Of a DNA stretch of 44,269 bases, positions 18,676 through 26,804 are shown piece by piece. Position 1 is the stretch's first letter; the number at the start of each line of letters is the position of its first letter. A model generated the notes under the pieces. It did not search any database. It was not told the DNA's origin and was given only the letters and a program-made list of their open reading frames with translations. The stretch is from an uncultured Pelagibacteraceae bacterium (GTDB lineage Bacteria; Pseudomonadota; Alphaproteobacteria; Pelagibacterales; Pelagibacteraceae): positions 1 through 44,269 of the forward strand of contig CACIPW010000005.1 of the NCBI GenBank assembly GCA_902588635.1. Direction: 5' to 3'. Made by a program: the position numbers and the translations under genes.

Positions 18676-19213
18676 TAGTCTGTTAGATTTTTATAAATCA
18701 ATTTCTGGTTTTGATTTAATTTATCTAATTATTACTGTTTGGTCTTTAATTAGATGCTCTTCAAAAGGTTTTGTATTAAGTGTTTTATCAGCTTCCAAAT
18801 GGTTGTTGGCTTATGTTGTTACCTTGATTCTTTTTCCTAAAATCAAACCTCACGTAAAGGATGTAATTGATAATCAATATATACTCGATTTAGTTTTGGG
18901 AATTGGTTTATTTATTGTAATTATATTTGTAATATTAATTATAAACAAAGGTATATCTAAAACTGTTAAATACTCAGGAATAGGCAAAGTAGATACTGTT
19001 TTTGGCTTTTTCTTTGGCTTTATACGAGCGTACATTGTTTGTGTTTGTATTTTTGCAACCATAAATATCTTCTTTAATTATAAAAATTGGCCATTAAATA
19101 TTTCTAAATCGTTTACCTTTTCATATGTTCAAAAAGGTAGTAACTATCTAGTAAAAGAATTTCCTAATGAAAAAGAATACAAAGATGCAAAAGACAAAGT
19201 TCAAGAGCTTTAA
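18668..19213 (+). CDS. cvpA: CvpA family membrane protein
   Basis: A 181-residue inner-membrane protein with four predicted helices (about 15-35, 43-58, 72-95 and 115-135) and a short cytoplasmic tail. CvpA was named for colicin V production. Its exact role is unsettled, but it is often encoded directly before purF, as here. It overlaps the upstream permease by 8 bp, and its 3' end overlaps the purF start region by 29 bp or more. The cvpA-purF pairing is the strongest support. Confidence 0.88.
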   Translation: MVDSLLDFYKSISGFDLIYLIITVWSLIRCSSKGFVLSVLSASKWLLAYVVTLILFPKIKPHVKDVIDNQYILDLVLGIGLFIVIIFVILIINKGISKTVKYSGIGKVDTVFGFFFGFIRAYIVCVCIFATINIFFNYKNWPLNISKSFTFSYVQKGSNYLVKEFPNEKEYKDAKDKVQEL

Positions 19214-20648
19214 TCCAAAACTTAAAGAGGAATGTGGAGTTTTTGGCGTAAGCAACATAATTGATGCTTCTGCTCTAACCGCGTTAGGTTTACACGCTCT
19301 ACAGCATAGAGGACAAGAAGGTTGTGGAATCGTTTCATTTGATGGAAAAAAATATTATGCTGAAAAAAGATTTGGTTTAGTTGGAGACAATTTTAATAAA
19401 GAAAAAGTTTTAAAAAATATTCCTGGATCATATGCTATTGGTCATAATAGATATAGTACCACGGGCGGAACAACTTTAAGAAATGTTCAGCCTTTTTTTG
19501 CTGACACAAATGCTGGTGGTATTGGAATTTCACACAATGGTAATTTAACTAATGCAATTACATTGCGTAAAAAGCTAGTTGAAGATGGAGCTATTTTCCA
19601 CACAACTTCAGACACAGAAACTATTGTTCAATTAATAGCTAGATCAAAAAGAAATAAAATTTTAGACAAAATAGTAGATGCACTCTTTCAAATTCAAGGA
19701 GGATATGCTTTGGTGATGCTTGCTCAAGATATTTTGGTTGGCGTTCGAGATCCATATGGAATTAGACCTCTGGTTATTGGAAAAATAAAAAATTCGTATG
19801 TGTTTGCATCTGAAACATGTGCATTAGATATAATTGGAGCAAAGTTTGTTAGAGAAGTAGAAAACGGAGAAATAGCTTATGTAGAAAATAACGAACTAAA
19901 AAGTATAAGACCATTTCCTCTAAAAAAAATAAGACCTTGTGTATTTGAATATATATATTTTTCAAGACCAGACAGTATTCTTAACGGAAAATCAGCATAT
20001 GATTATAGAAAAAATTTTGGAAAAGAGCTTGCAAAAGAAAGTGATGTTGATGCAGATGTAATTGTTCCTGTTCCAGATTCAGGAAATGCAGCTGCTATTG
20101 GTTACAGTCAACACCTTGGCAAAAATTTTGAACTAGGATTAATTAGAAATCACTATGTTGGAAGAACCTTTATTGAACCTACACAAAAAATTAGAAGCTT
20201 AGGGGTTAAATTAAAACTAAACGCAAATAAATCATCAATTAAAGATAAAAAGATTGTTTTAATAGATGACTCCCTTGTTAGAGGAACCACTTGCTATAAA
20301 ATTGTGAAAATGTTGTATGATGCTGGAGCAAAAGAAGTTCATGTTAGAATTGCCTGTCCTGAAATAAAATATCCTGATTTTTATGGAGTTGATACACCAA
20401 CTAAAAAAGAACTTTTAGCAGCTAATAAAAATGTTGAAGAAATTTGTAAATATATAGCTGCTAAATCTTTAAAATTTTTATCAATTGATGGTTTGTATAA
20501 AGCGATGGGGTTTGATAAACGAAATGAAACATATCCACAATTAACTGATCATTATTTTACTGGAGATTACCCTGTAAAACCAATTGATGAATTGGGTGAT
20601 AACAAAATAACTCAATTATCTTTATTAAGTTCAGCATCAAATAATTAA
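19185..20648 (+). CDS. purF: Amidophosphoribosyltransferase
   Basis: PurF makes phosphoribosylamine from PRPP and glutamine, the first committed purine step. Two ATGs (19167, 19185) are possible; 19185 gives 487 residues and a short propeptide before the N-terminal nucleophile Cys of the CGVFGV motif (KEECGVFGV). Other motifs are HRGQEGCGI, GHNRYSTTGG, SHNGNLTN, and in the PRTase domain VLIDDSLVRGTTC. The C-terminal FTGDYP segment lacks the CxxC of Bacillus-type enzymes, and HPCFYG is PDFYG, so the 4Fe-4S ligands are missing and this is the cluster-free type. It starts inside cvpA. Confidence 0.96.
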   Translation: MQKTKFKSFNPKLKEECGVFGVSNIIDASALTALGLHALQHRGQEGCGIVSFDGKKYYAEKRFGLVGDNFNKEKVLKNIPGSYAIGHNRYSTTGGTTLRNVQPFFADTNAGGIGISHNGNLTNAITLRKKLVEDGAIFHTTSDTETIVQLIARSKRNKILDKIVDALFQIQGGYALVMLAQDILVGVRDPYGIRPLVIGKIKNSYVFASETCALDIIGAKFVREVENGEIAYVENNELKSIRPFPLKKIRPCVFEYIYFSRPDSILNGKSAYDYRKNFGKELAKESDVDADVIVPVPDSGNAAAIGYSQHLGKNFELGLIRNHYVGRTFIEPTQKIRSLGVKLKLNANKSSIKDKKIVLIDDSLVRGTTCYKIVKMLYDAGAKEVHVRIACPEIKYPDFYGVDTPTKKELLAANKNVEEICKYIAAKSLKFLSIDGLYKAMGFDKRNETYPQLTDHYFTGDYPVKPIDELGDNKITQLSLLSSASNN

Positions 20649-20650
20649 TT

Positions 20651-21205
20651 ATGACTAAAGTAAAATTTACAGAGATGAAACATGGCTCTAAAGAAGATTA
20701 TCTTTTGCTCGAAAAACATGAGAAAGAATATATTCAAGGTACTGCTGAAAGAATAATTAAATTTATGAGTGGTCTAAATTCAACTCTTGAAGGGTATCAG
20801 GTTTCAAGATTGGAACATTCTTTACAAACTGCGACAAGAGCATTAAATGACAAAGCTGGCGACGAAATGGTTGTAGCCGCTTTACTTCACGATATAGGAG
20901 ATGAACTAGCTCCCTTAAATCATTCTGAATACGCAGCGGCTGTTTTAAAACCATTCGTGTCTGAAAAAACACATTGGATAATTGAAAAACATGGAGAGTT
21001 CCAAATGTATTATTATGCACACCACTTAGGAGGCAATAACAATCAAAGAGAAAAATACAAAGGTCACAAATATTATCAAGATACTGTGGATTTTTGTGAA
21101 CATTGGGACCAAAAAAGCTTTGATCCCAATTATAAATCTTTACCACTCAAAGAATTTGAACCAATGGTAAAAAAAATATTTTCTAGAAAACCATATTCTA
21201 GTTAA
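20651..21205 (+). CDS. HD-domain protein, PhnZ/MIOX-like metal-binding residues
   Basis: A 184-residue HD-domain protein. Visible metal-ligand candidates are H56 (RLEHSLQTA), H80 and D81 (LLHDIGD), H91 (LNHSEYAA), H114 (IEKHGEF) and D153 (CEHWDQKS). This set and order, with the LEHSLQ-n-LLHD pattern, resembles the PhnZ-type HD oxygenases that cleave organophosphonates. The fourth-position His of PhnZ (HDLGH) is D84 here, and the bridging Glu is not evident at the same place. It could therefore be a mixed-valence diiron oxygenase or an ordinary HD phosphohydrolase. It begins 2 bp after purF and ends overlapping the convergent BHMT gene by 4 bp. Confidence 0.6.
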   Translation: MTKVKFTEMKHGSKEDYLLLEKHEKEYIQGTAERIIKFMSGLNSTLEGYQVSRLEHSLQTATRALNDKAGDEMVVAALLHDIGDELAPLNHSEYAAAVLKPFVSEKTHWIIEKHGEFQMYYYAHHLGGNNNQREKYKGHKYYQDTVDFCEHWDQKSFDPNYKSLPLKEFEPMVKKIFSRKPYSS

Positions 21206-22260
21206 GCTTTAGTTCTATAATCTTTAATATGTTTTGGAATTCTTTTATTTTTCCCAAACATATAATGGTTATCCATTTTTTCTCTATACTTGCTAGCAGG
21301 AACTTTTAAACCAACTGCTTCTGCAACTTCTCTAATTAGCATTGGGTTTGCTCCACAACAAACACCTAAATAATTTATTCCTAAATCGTAAGCTTCCTTA
21401 GCAAATTTTCCAATTTCATATCTGCTGCATTGCATTGGGTCTAATGCTGTAGGAAAAGTAGTTTCGTGAGGTGTATGACAGCTACATCCATTATTATCTG
21501 GTAAATTAAAAAAAGTAGGATGAGCTTCTGTTGTTCGATAGGTGATGGGTAATCCTGCTATATGGCACTTTAAAACTTTTCTAATTTTTTTAAGGTAAGG
21601 CAACATTGTATTGGGTCCTCTATGACAATTCATCCCTACTACATCGCCTCCTTGTTGTTCTAGTTCTTTGCAAGTATCAAGAATAGAAACTTCATCTCTC
21701 ATTATATTTTGACCATATGGTGCGATTGTAATAACAGATGGAAGGCCAGTTTCTTTCATTACTTTTAATGCTGTATAAGCTTCTTCGGCATAATAAAAAG
21801 TTTCACCAATCAAAATATCCGCTCCTTCATCAACTGCCCAACCAACCATTTCTCGAAACATTTTTTCAACTTCTAATTGGGATTTTTTATCATCTTGTTT
21901 CCAAATATTTGAATTTGAAATGTTTCCTGCCATTAAATTAGGTTCTTTTCCTAATGGACTATTTGCTACATCTTTTGCAATTTGTAATGCGGCTCTGTTA
22001 AGAGGTTCTAATAATTCTTCTTTGCCAATAACACGCATTTTTTCTCTGTGACCGTTGTAAGTAAAAGCCTGTACAATATCTGATCCGGCATGTTGAAAAT
22101 CTCTATGTAAATTTAGTAGAGCCTCAGGGTTTTCCAATGAAACCATTGGAACAAACTCTCCAGAAGACATATATCCTCTTTTTTCTATTTCAAATAAAAA
22201 ACCTTCGGCACAAATAACTGGTCCTTGATTTAGTCTTTCAATTAACTCTCTTTTTTTCAT
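21202..22260 (-). CDS. bhmT: Betaine-homocysteine S-methyltransferase
   Basis: A zinc-dependent enzyme of the homocysteine S-methyltransferase family that makes methionine. Betaine (or another methylated osmolyte) is the likely donor. The 352-residue protein has the three zinc cysteines: C212 in VGMNCHRG and C301-C302 in LGVCCGANP. ETFYYAEEA and the N-terminal AEGFLFEIEKRGY are also typical. Two in-frame ATGs exist (22266 and 22260). The GGAG at 22268-22271 is only 1 nt from the first and 7 nt from the second, so 22260 is preferred. The leader carries two SAM aptamers, fitting feedback control by the pathway's end product. The nearest alternative is another donor-specific methyltransferase of the same fold. 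Confidence 0.88.
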   Translation of the reverse strand: MKKRELIERLNQGPVICAEGFLFEIEKRGYMSSGEFVPMVSLENPEALLNLHRDFQHAGSDIVQAFTYNGHREKMRVIGKEELLEPLNRAALQIAKDVANSPLGKEPNLMAGNISNSNIWKQDDKKSQLEVEKMFREMVGWAVDEGADILIGETFYYAEEAYTALKVMKETGLPSVITIAPYGQNIMRDEVSILDTCKELEQQGGDVVGMNCHRGPNTMLPYLKKIRKVLKCHIAGLPITYRTTEAHPTFFNLPDNNGCSCHTPHETTFPTALDPMQCSRYEIGKFAKEAYDLGINYLGVCCGANPMLIREVAEAVGLKVPASKYREKMDNHYMFGKNKRIPKHIKDYRTKA

Positions 22261-22267
22261 TTTCATT

Positions 22268-22271
22268 CTCC
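22268..22271 (-). promoter_or_regulatory. Ribosome binding site of bhmT
   Basis: Read on the minus strand this is GGAG, 7 nt before the ATG at 22260. It lies 7 nt downstream of the 3' strand of the SAM-V-like pseudoknot, so ligand binding there could occlude it. Confidence 0.7.
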
Positions 22272-22274
22272 AAT

Positions 22275-22323
22275 TTTAGTACTTTAGCTTTGTGCTGGGT
22301 GTACAATACGGTTCAAATACCCG
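22275..22323 (-). ncRNA. SAM-V-like riboswitch aptamer, translational control
   Basis: On the minus strand a GGGT (22319-22322) pairs with ACCC (22297-22300) around a loop containing ATTTGAACCGTATT. A GTAC immediately before the ACCC (22301-22304) can form a pseudoknot with a downstream GTAC (22279-22282), which follows AGCTAAA. The pseudoknotted layout and the AGCTAAA tail parallel SAM-II, and SAM-V has a similar architecture and is known before bhmT- and metY-type genes of Pelagibacter. The 3' pseudoknot strand is 7 nt from the GGAG, so SAM binding would block translation. The SAM-V name rests on this layout and context, not on a covariance-model hit. Confidence 0.7.
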
Positions 22324-22344
22324 GTTTTTAATTACTATTGTTGT

Positions 22345-22375
22345 AAAAAAAAACCACCGGCTAAAGCGGTGGTTT
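22345..22375 (-). terminator. Intrinsic terminator of the SAM-II switch
   Basis: On the minus strand, AAACCACCG (22375-22367) pairs perfectly with CGGTGGTTT (22359-22351) around a 7-nt loop. A run of nine T follows, part of which is in the stem. The strong GC stem in AT-rich DNA and the U tract make this a clear intrinsic terminator, located between the SAM-II aptamer and the SAM-V-like aptamer. Confidence 0.9.
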
Positions 22376-22391
22376 GAGAAGTCGCTTTAGC
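22360..22391 (-). promoter_or_regulatory. Antiterminator pairing (GCTAAAGCG with CGCTTTAGC)
   Basis: On the minus strand, GCTAAAGCG (22391-22383), the 3' end of the SAM-II aptamer, is perfectly complementary over 9 nt to CGCTTTAGC (22368-22360). The latter lies in the terminator's 5' arm end and loop. When SAM holds GCTAAA in the aptamer, the terminator can form. Without SAM the antiterminator removes it. This predicts an OFF switch. Confidence 0.85.
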
Positions 22392-22433
22392 AGGATTTAT
22401 AAAGCGCTCGCAATTTGATCTAAATCAGCGCTT
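22383..22433 (-). ncRNA. SAM-II riboswitch aptamer
   Basis: On the minus strand a perfect 7-bp P1 stem, AAGCGCT (22433-22427) with AGCGCTT (22408-22402), encloses a loop beginning GATTTA. It is followed by TATAAAT and the TGCTAAAG tail. This layout (GCGCTGATTTA, then GCGC, then ATAAAT, then GCTAAA) matches the SAM-II consensus of alphaproteobacteria. The downstream methionine-pathway gene supports the identification, as does the antiterminator in its tail. Confidence 0.85.
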
Positions 22434-22476
22434 GTAAATACATTAACATAATATAAAAATTTTTCAATAATTAATT

Positions 22477-24429
22477 ATGCCTAATCAGCTTAAAAATGAA
22501 AGAAGCCCATATTTAAAGCAACACGAAAATAATCCTGTTGATTGGTTACCTTGGAATAAAGAAACTTTAACAAAAGCTAAAAAAGAAAAAAAACCTATTT
22601 TTTTAAGCGTTGGTTATGCAAGTTGTCATTGGTGTCATGTAATGGCTCACGAAAGTTTTGAAAATAATGACACAGCCAAGATAATGAATGAAAAATTCAT
22701 TAATATTAAAGTTGATAGAGAAGAAAGACCTGATCTTGATTTTATTTTTCAAAAAAGTTTAGGAATTTTAACAGGAGCTCAAGGGGGTTGGCCGCTTTCA
22801 ATATTTTTAGATGAAAATGCTGTTCCTTTTACGGGTGGAACTTATTTTCCGCCACATGATATGGAGGGAAGACCGAGTTTTAATAAAGTTCTAGATAATG
22901 TTTCGAAAGTGTATTTAGAAAACAGAGAAAAAATTATTGCACAAGTTTCACAAATGAAAATGGTTTTTAAAGAATTAAATCTTAAAAATGCTGTTCTCAA
23001 GCAAGATTTAGAACCCTTAGCTGAAAAAATATTACAATACATGGATAAAGAAAACGGAGGATTTCAAGGAGCTCCAAAATTTCCTCAGTTTTATATTTTT
23101 GATACTATTTTATATTTTTATTTCAAAAATAAAAAAGAAAACTTTTTTAACGTAGTAGAAAAACTTTTAAAAAATATTTCATCGAAAGGAATGTATGATC
23201 AACTTGAGGGTGGTATTGCAAGATACACGGTTGATGACAAATGGATCGTACCACATTTTGAAAAAATGCTTTATGACAATATTTTGTTTGTTAAAATTCT
23301 AAATAACTTCGTTAATCATACAAATGATAATTATTTTAAAGAAAAACTAAAGCAAACTATCAGCTTTATTAATTCTGAATTTAAAAACAAAAATAATTTA
23401 CTTGGCTCAGCCTATGATGCTGATAGCGAAGGAATTGAAGGAAAATACTATGTATGGGAATATGATGAGTTAGAAAACTTATTAAAATCTGATTTAGAAC
23501 TTTTTAAAAAAAAATATGAAATTACAAAAAAAGGAAACTTTGAAGGATCAAATATTTTAATCGAAAAAGAGGAGATCAATCTTAATGATGATGAAAAAAA
23601 TAATATTAGAAAAATTGAACAAAAACTTTTACAATTAAGAAAAAAAAGAATTAAACCTTTTTTTGACGACAAAACTCAGACTGATTTAAATAGTTTTTGG
23701 ATTTATTCGATTTTGCAATCATCTTTAATTTTGGATGATAAAAATATTTACAACCAGGCAATAAATTATTTTGATAACCTTCAAGAAATACTTAAAAATA
23801 ATATTTTTCATTGCTATGATAAAAATAGAAAAGAAATAGATGTTTTTTTAGAAGATTATGCTTATTTTAGCCTACTTTTAGTTTCAATTTATGAAATAAA
23901 TAAAGATGAAAATTCTCTGAAAAAATGTTCAGAATTATTAAAAGAAATTTGGAACTTCTTTTATGATGAAGAAAACAATCTATTGCAAAAAAATATTAAA
24001 AACTCTAACGACCTTTTTGTAAAACCAATAGACATAATTGATAATAATATACCTAATGGAAACAGTGTTTTTCTCTTAGTTTGTAATAAAATATTTAATA
24101 TTACTGAAGATAGTTTTTGGAAAGACAAGATAGAAACCCTAAAAAAATCTTATCATTCCTCAATAAATAACAGTTATTCTCAGATGTTTAGCTATATAAA
24201 AATTCTAGATATTTGTGATCAAAATATTACTTTTACATTTAATGGCGATGATAAAAATCTTCAAGATATAAGAAATAAATTGCTCAAAAAATACTTTGAA
24301 AAGGCAACTTTTATATATAAAGAAAATAATAAAGAAAATTTTGTTTTAATTTGTAAAAACCAAACTTGTTCTGAAAAACTTAAAAATTTAAATGAGGTTG
24401 AAAATTATCTTAATGAAAAATCTATCTGA
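22477..24429 (+). CDS. YyaL/SSP411-type thioredoxin-domain protein (DUF255)
   Basis: A 650-residue protein with an N-terminal thioredoxin-like DUF255 domain followed by a six-hairpin glycosidase-like helical domain. The N-terminus shows NERSPYLKQHENNPVDW and the CHWCH motif (residues 50-54), the family signature. GGWPLSIFLDENAVPFTGGTYFPP is also typical (cited here as the pattern from GGWP to TYFPP). Homologues include Bacillus YyaL and human SPATA20; the biochemical role is unclear. It starts 43 bp from the SAM-II aptamer of the divergent bhmT leader. Its 3' end overlaps the next gene by 17 bp. Confidence 0.93.
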   Translation: MPNQLKNERSPYLKQHENNPVDWLPWNKETLTKAKKEKKPIFLSVGYASCHWCHVMAHESFENNDTAKIMNEKFINIKVDREERPDLDFIFQKSLGILTGAQGGWPLSIFLDENAVPFTGGTYFPPHDMEGRPSFNKVLDNVSKVYLENREKIIAQVSQMKMVFKELNLKNAVLKQDLEPLAEKILQYMDKENGGFQGAPKFPQFYIFDTILYFYFKNKKENFFNVVEKLLKNISSKGMYDQLEGGIARYTVDDKWIVPHFEKMLYDNILFVKILNNFVNHTNDNYFKEKLKQTISFINSEFKNKNNLLGSAYDADSEGIEGKYYVWEYDELENLLKSDLELFKKKYEITKKGNFEGSNILIEKEEINLNDDEKNNIRKIEQKLLQLRKKRIKPFFDDKTQTDLNSFWIYSILQSSLILDDKNIYNQAINYFDNLQEILKNNIFHCYDKNRKEIDVFLEDYAYFSLLLVSIYEINKDENSLKKCSELLKEIWNFFYDEENNLLQKNIKNSNDLFVKPIDIIDNNIPNGNSVFLLVCNKIFNITEDSFWKDKIETLKKSYHSSINNSYSQMFSYIKILDICDQNITFTFNGDDKNLQDIRNKLLKKYFEKATFIYKENNKENFVLICKNQTCSEKLKNLNEVENYLNEKSI

Positions 24430-25273
24430 TCAACAAAAAGGGTCATTATTAGCTTTTATTGCTGTATTTTTCATTACTCCAGACTCTTTGTTTGTTAGGT
24501 TAAGCAACATAGATACATGGGGTATGCTTTTTTATAGAGGAGCCATACCTTTTTTTGTCGTCTTAACTGGTCTATTAATATTTTACAAAAAAAACTTTTT
24601 TAAAGTTTTATTTTCTATGGGAATACATGGAATTTTTTATGCTTTAATTTTTTCAATAACCAACATTACTTTCATTATTTCAATACAAAATACAAATGTT
24701 GCAAATACTTTAGTAATGATAGCAATGGCTCCAATGCTGTCTGCTGTATTAGGTGGAATTTTTTTAAAAGAAATGCCAGATAAAAAAACTTGGGCAGCTA
24801 TAATTATTACCTTCGCGGCAGCTGTTTATATTTTTTACGATTCTATGCAATTAGGTAATTTTTTTGGAGATTTATTTGGTTTAATAACGGCTCTTGGGCT
24901 AGCTATTGGAGCCGTAATAGTTAGATCAGCAAAAAATAAAGATCTCGTACCTGCTGCAGTAATAGGTAAGCTTATGGTTGCAATATTTGCGGTGTCTTTT
25001 GTAGAAAGTTTTGAGCTTATTGAAACAGATATAATAATTGTGCCTTTAATGTGTGTAATGTGTGTAGCCTTACCTTTTGTTTTAGTAACAATTGCTCCAA
25101 GATTTATATCAGCAGCCGAAGTTAACCTATTTTTCCTGCTTGAGACTATAATAGGACCAGTTTGGGTGTGGTTATTCATCAATGAACAGCCAACCTTGGA
25201 AACTATCCAAGGTGGTTCAATTATAATATTAACCATAGCAATTCACTCATTTCTTAAAATAAAAAATTCATAA
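24413..25273 (+). CDS. EamA/DMT family transporter
   Basis: A 286-residue inner-membrane permease with ten predicted helices in two EamA repeats (roughly 8-130 and 150-285). Internal landmarks are an early LFYRGAIPF segment, the ITNTxVA-type helix (SIQNTNVANTLVMIAMAPM region) and LLETIIGPVWVW in the second repeat. The family exports metabolites or amino acids; the substrate cannot be read here. The start is taken at the ATG at 24413 (MKNLSDQQKG), which overlaps yyaL by 17 bp, indicating co-translation. A second, only distantly similar EamA gene lies at 29636-30541. Confidence 0.85.
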   Translation: MKNLSDQQKGSLLAFIAVFFITPDSLFVRLSNIDTWGMLFYRGAIPFFVVLTGLLIFYKKNFFKVLFSMGIHGIFYALIFSITNITFIISIQNTNVANTLVMIAMAPMLSAVLGGIFLKEMPDKKTWAAIIITFAAAVYIFYDSMQLGNFFGDLFGLITALGLAIGAVIVRSAKNKDLVPAAVIGKLMVAIFAVSFVESFELIETDIIIVPLMCVMCVALPFVLVTIAPRFISAAEVNLFFLLETIIGPVWVWLFINEQPTLETIQGGSIIILTIAIHSFLKIKNS

Positions 25274-25331
25274 CTCGGACACATTAAAAGCTTGATTTAG
25301 TCTAAAATGAGAAATAATAAGCTGTCGATTT

Positions 25332-26687
25332 ATGAATAAAGTTTTAAAAAATTCTTGGGCTCTCTTTTTAGGTATGGGTTTAATTATGATGGCTCATGGT
25401 TTCCAAGGTTCTTTATTGGGTGTAAGAGCGGTTGCTGAGGAATTTAGTTTAGCTTCAACGGGTTTTATGATGTCTGGATACTTCGTCGGATATTTCGTAG
25501 GTGCACGAACTGTTCCAAATATAATTTCTGGTGTGGGTCATATAAGAGTTTTTGCAGCATTTGCATCAATTGCATCGTTAGGTATTTTAATGCATTCAGT
25601 ATTTGTCAATCCATTCACATGGTTTGTTTTAAGAACTATCAATGGTTTTTGTATGGTGTGTATTTTTACTATCGCTGAAAGTTGGCTGAACGACAGATCC
25701 AGTAATAAAAATAGAGGTAAAGTTTTATCAATTTATATGATTATTTTATATGGAGCGATGGGAGTTGGAATGTTTTTTCTTAACTTTAGCAAACCCCAAA
25801 ACTTTGAACCTTTTATATTAATATCTGTAATTATGTCGGTTGCATTGATACCAATTTTACTTACAAAAAGAAAACCTCCAAATTTTAAAAAATTAAAAAC
25901 CATGTCGTTAAAAGAATTGTACGAATCTTCTCCTTTAGGAATGGTAAGCGCCGTTATTTATGGGACAACTCAATCTGCTCTTTTTACTCTTTTAGCGGTA
26001 TATGCGGCATCAATGAATTTTACAATTTTTGAAATTTCTTTAGTAACATTTCTCCTTGCGGTATCTGGTGCTATATCACAATACCCTATAGGAAACTTGT
26101 CTGATAGATATGACAGAAGACTAGTTATTGTTTATTCAACTTTTGGTGCATCATTGTTTGCGCTACTAGCAATTTTTTCTTCATCCACTATGCATCTGCC
26201 TGGGAGTCTAGGAAGTAAATTTTGGTTTTATGTATTTTTAACACTTTTTGCTTTTTGTAGTTTGCCAATGTTTTCATTAATTTTAGCTCACACAAATGAT
26301 TTTATCACAAAAGATAAATTCGTTGCTGCAGGAGCAGGTTTACAATTTGCATTTGGACTAGGCGCAATCAGTGGTCCTTTTTTATGTTCAATTTTTATGA
26401 ACTTGGTAGGATCAAATGGCTTTTTTGTTTTTTTACTTTTTTTTCACGGTTTAATTGGAATTTTTGGAATTTACAGAATGAAAGTAAGACCAACTAAAGA
26501 AAATCCGGACTCTCAATTCATTCCTTTACCTCAAACAATAACACCAGCTGGTATGGAATTAAACCCATCAACGGAACATATTGAAGAGCCATATACTGAA
26601 AAAGTACAGGAAATGCTGGAAAGAAAAGGAGTTAGCTTCAAAAAAGAGGATAAATTACCAGACGAACCATCAAAAAAAACAAAGTAA
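25332..26687 (+). CDS. Major facilitator superfamily transporter
   Basis: A 451-residue MFS permease with about twelve helices between residues 10 and 390. It resembles the YcaD-like group: an opening with MAHGFQGSLLGVRAV, a GYFVGYFVGARTVPNI segment, LNDRSSNKNRGKVLSIYM in the first half, and GNLSDRYDRR in the central loop. A hydrophilic C-terminal tail of about 50 residues is rich in Glu, Lys and Pro and probably cytoplasmic. Substrate unknown. It is preceded by a 58-bp gap that probably holds its promoter, and followed by 117 bp without a gene. Confidence 0.85.
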   Translation: MNKVLKNSWALFLGMGLIMMAHGFQGSLLGVRAVAEEFSLASTGFMMSGYFVGYFVGARTVPNIISGVGHIRVFAAFASIASLGILMHSVFVNPFTWFVLRTINGFCMVCIFTIAESWLNDRSSNKNRGKVLSIYMIILYGAMGVGMFFLNFSKPQNFEPFILISVIMSVALIPILLTKRKPPNFKKLKTMSLKELYESSPLGMVSAVIYGTTQSALFTLLAVYAASMNFTIFEISLVTFLLAVSGAISQYPIGNLSDRYDRRLVIVYSTFGASLFALLAIFSSSTMHLPGSLGSKFWFYVFLTLFAFCSLPMFSLILAHTNDFITKDKFVAAGAGLQFAFGLGAISGPFLCSIFMNLVGSNGFFVFLLFFHGLIGIFGIYRMKVRPTKENPDSQFIPLPQTITPAGMELNPSTEHIEEPYTEKVQEMLERKGVSFKKEDKLPDEPSKKTK

Positions 26688-26804
26688 AATAAAAGATAAT
26701 TTGACTCGAATTAATCCACCTGAAGTTGTACACAACATGGACACAAAATTTAAAACTTACTCTTGTGTAAATAAAGAAATTTTGTTGATATAGGTTTTAA
26801 AAAA

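Noticed and set aside
24835-25236. A 133-residue antisense frame inside the EamA gene
   Set aside because: It is exactly antisense to helices of a clear EamA permease, lacks a ribosome site, and its composition is that of a reverse-complemented hydrophobic gene.
25274-25331. A terminator or small RNA before the MFS gene
   Set aside because: No stable stem or T-run was found in the 58-bp gap; it most likely just holds a promoter.
26730-26745. GTTGT-AC-ACAAC as an operator upstream of the coiled-coil gene
   Set aside because: Arms are only 5 bp with a non-symmetric centre in AT-rich DNA; chance is likely.
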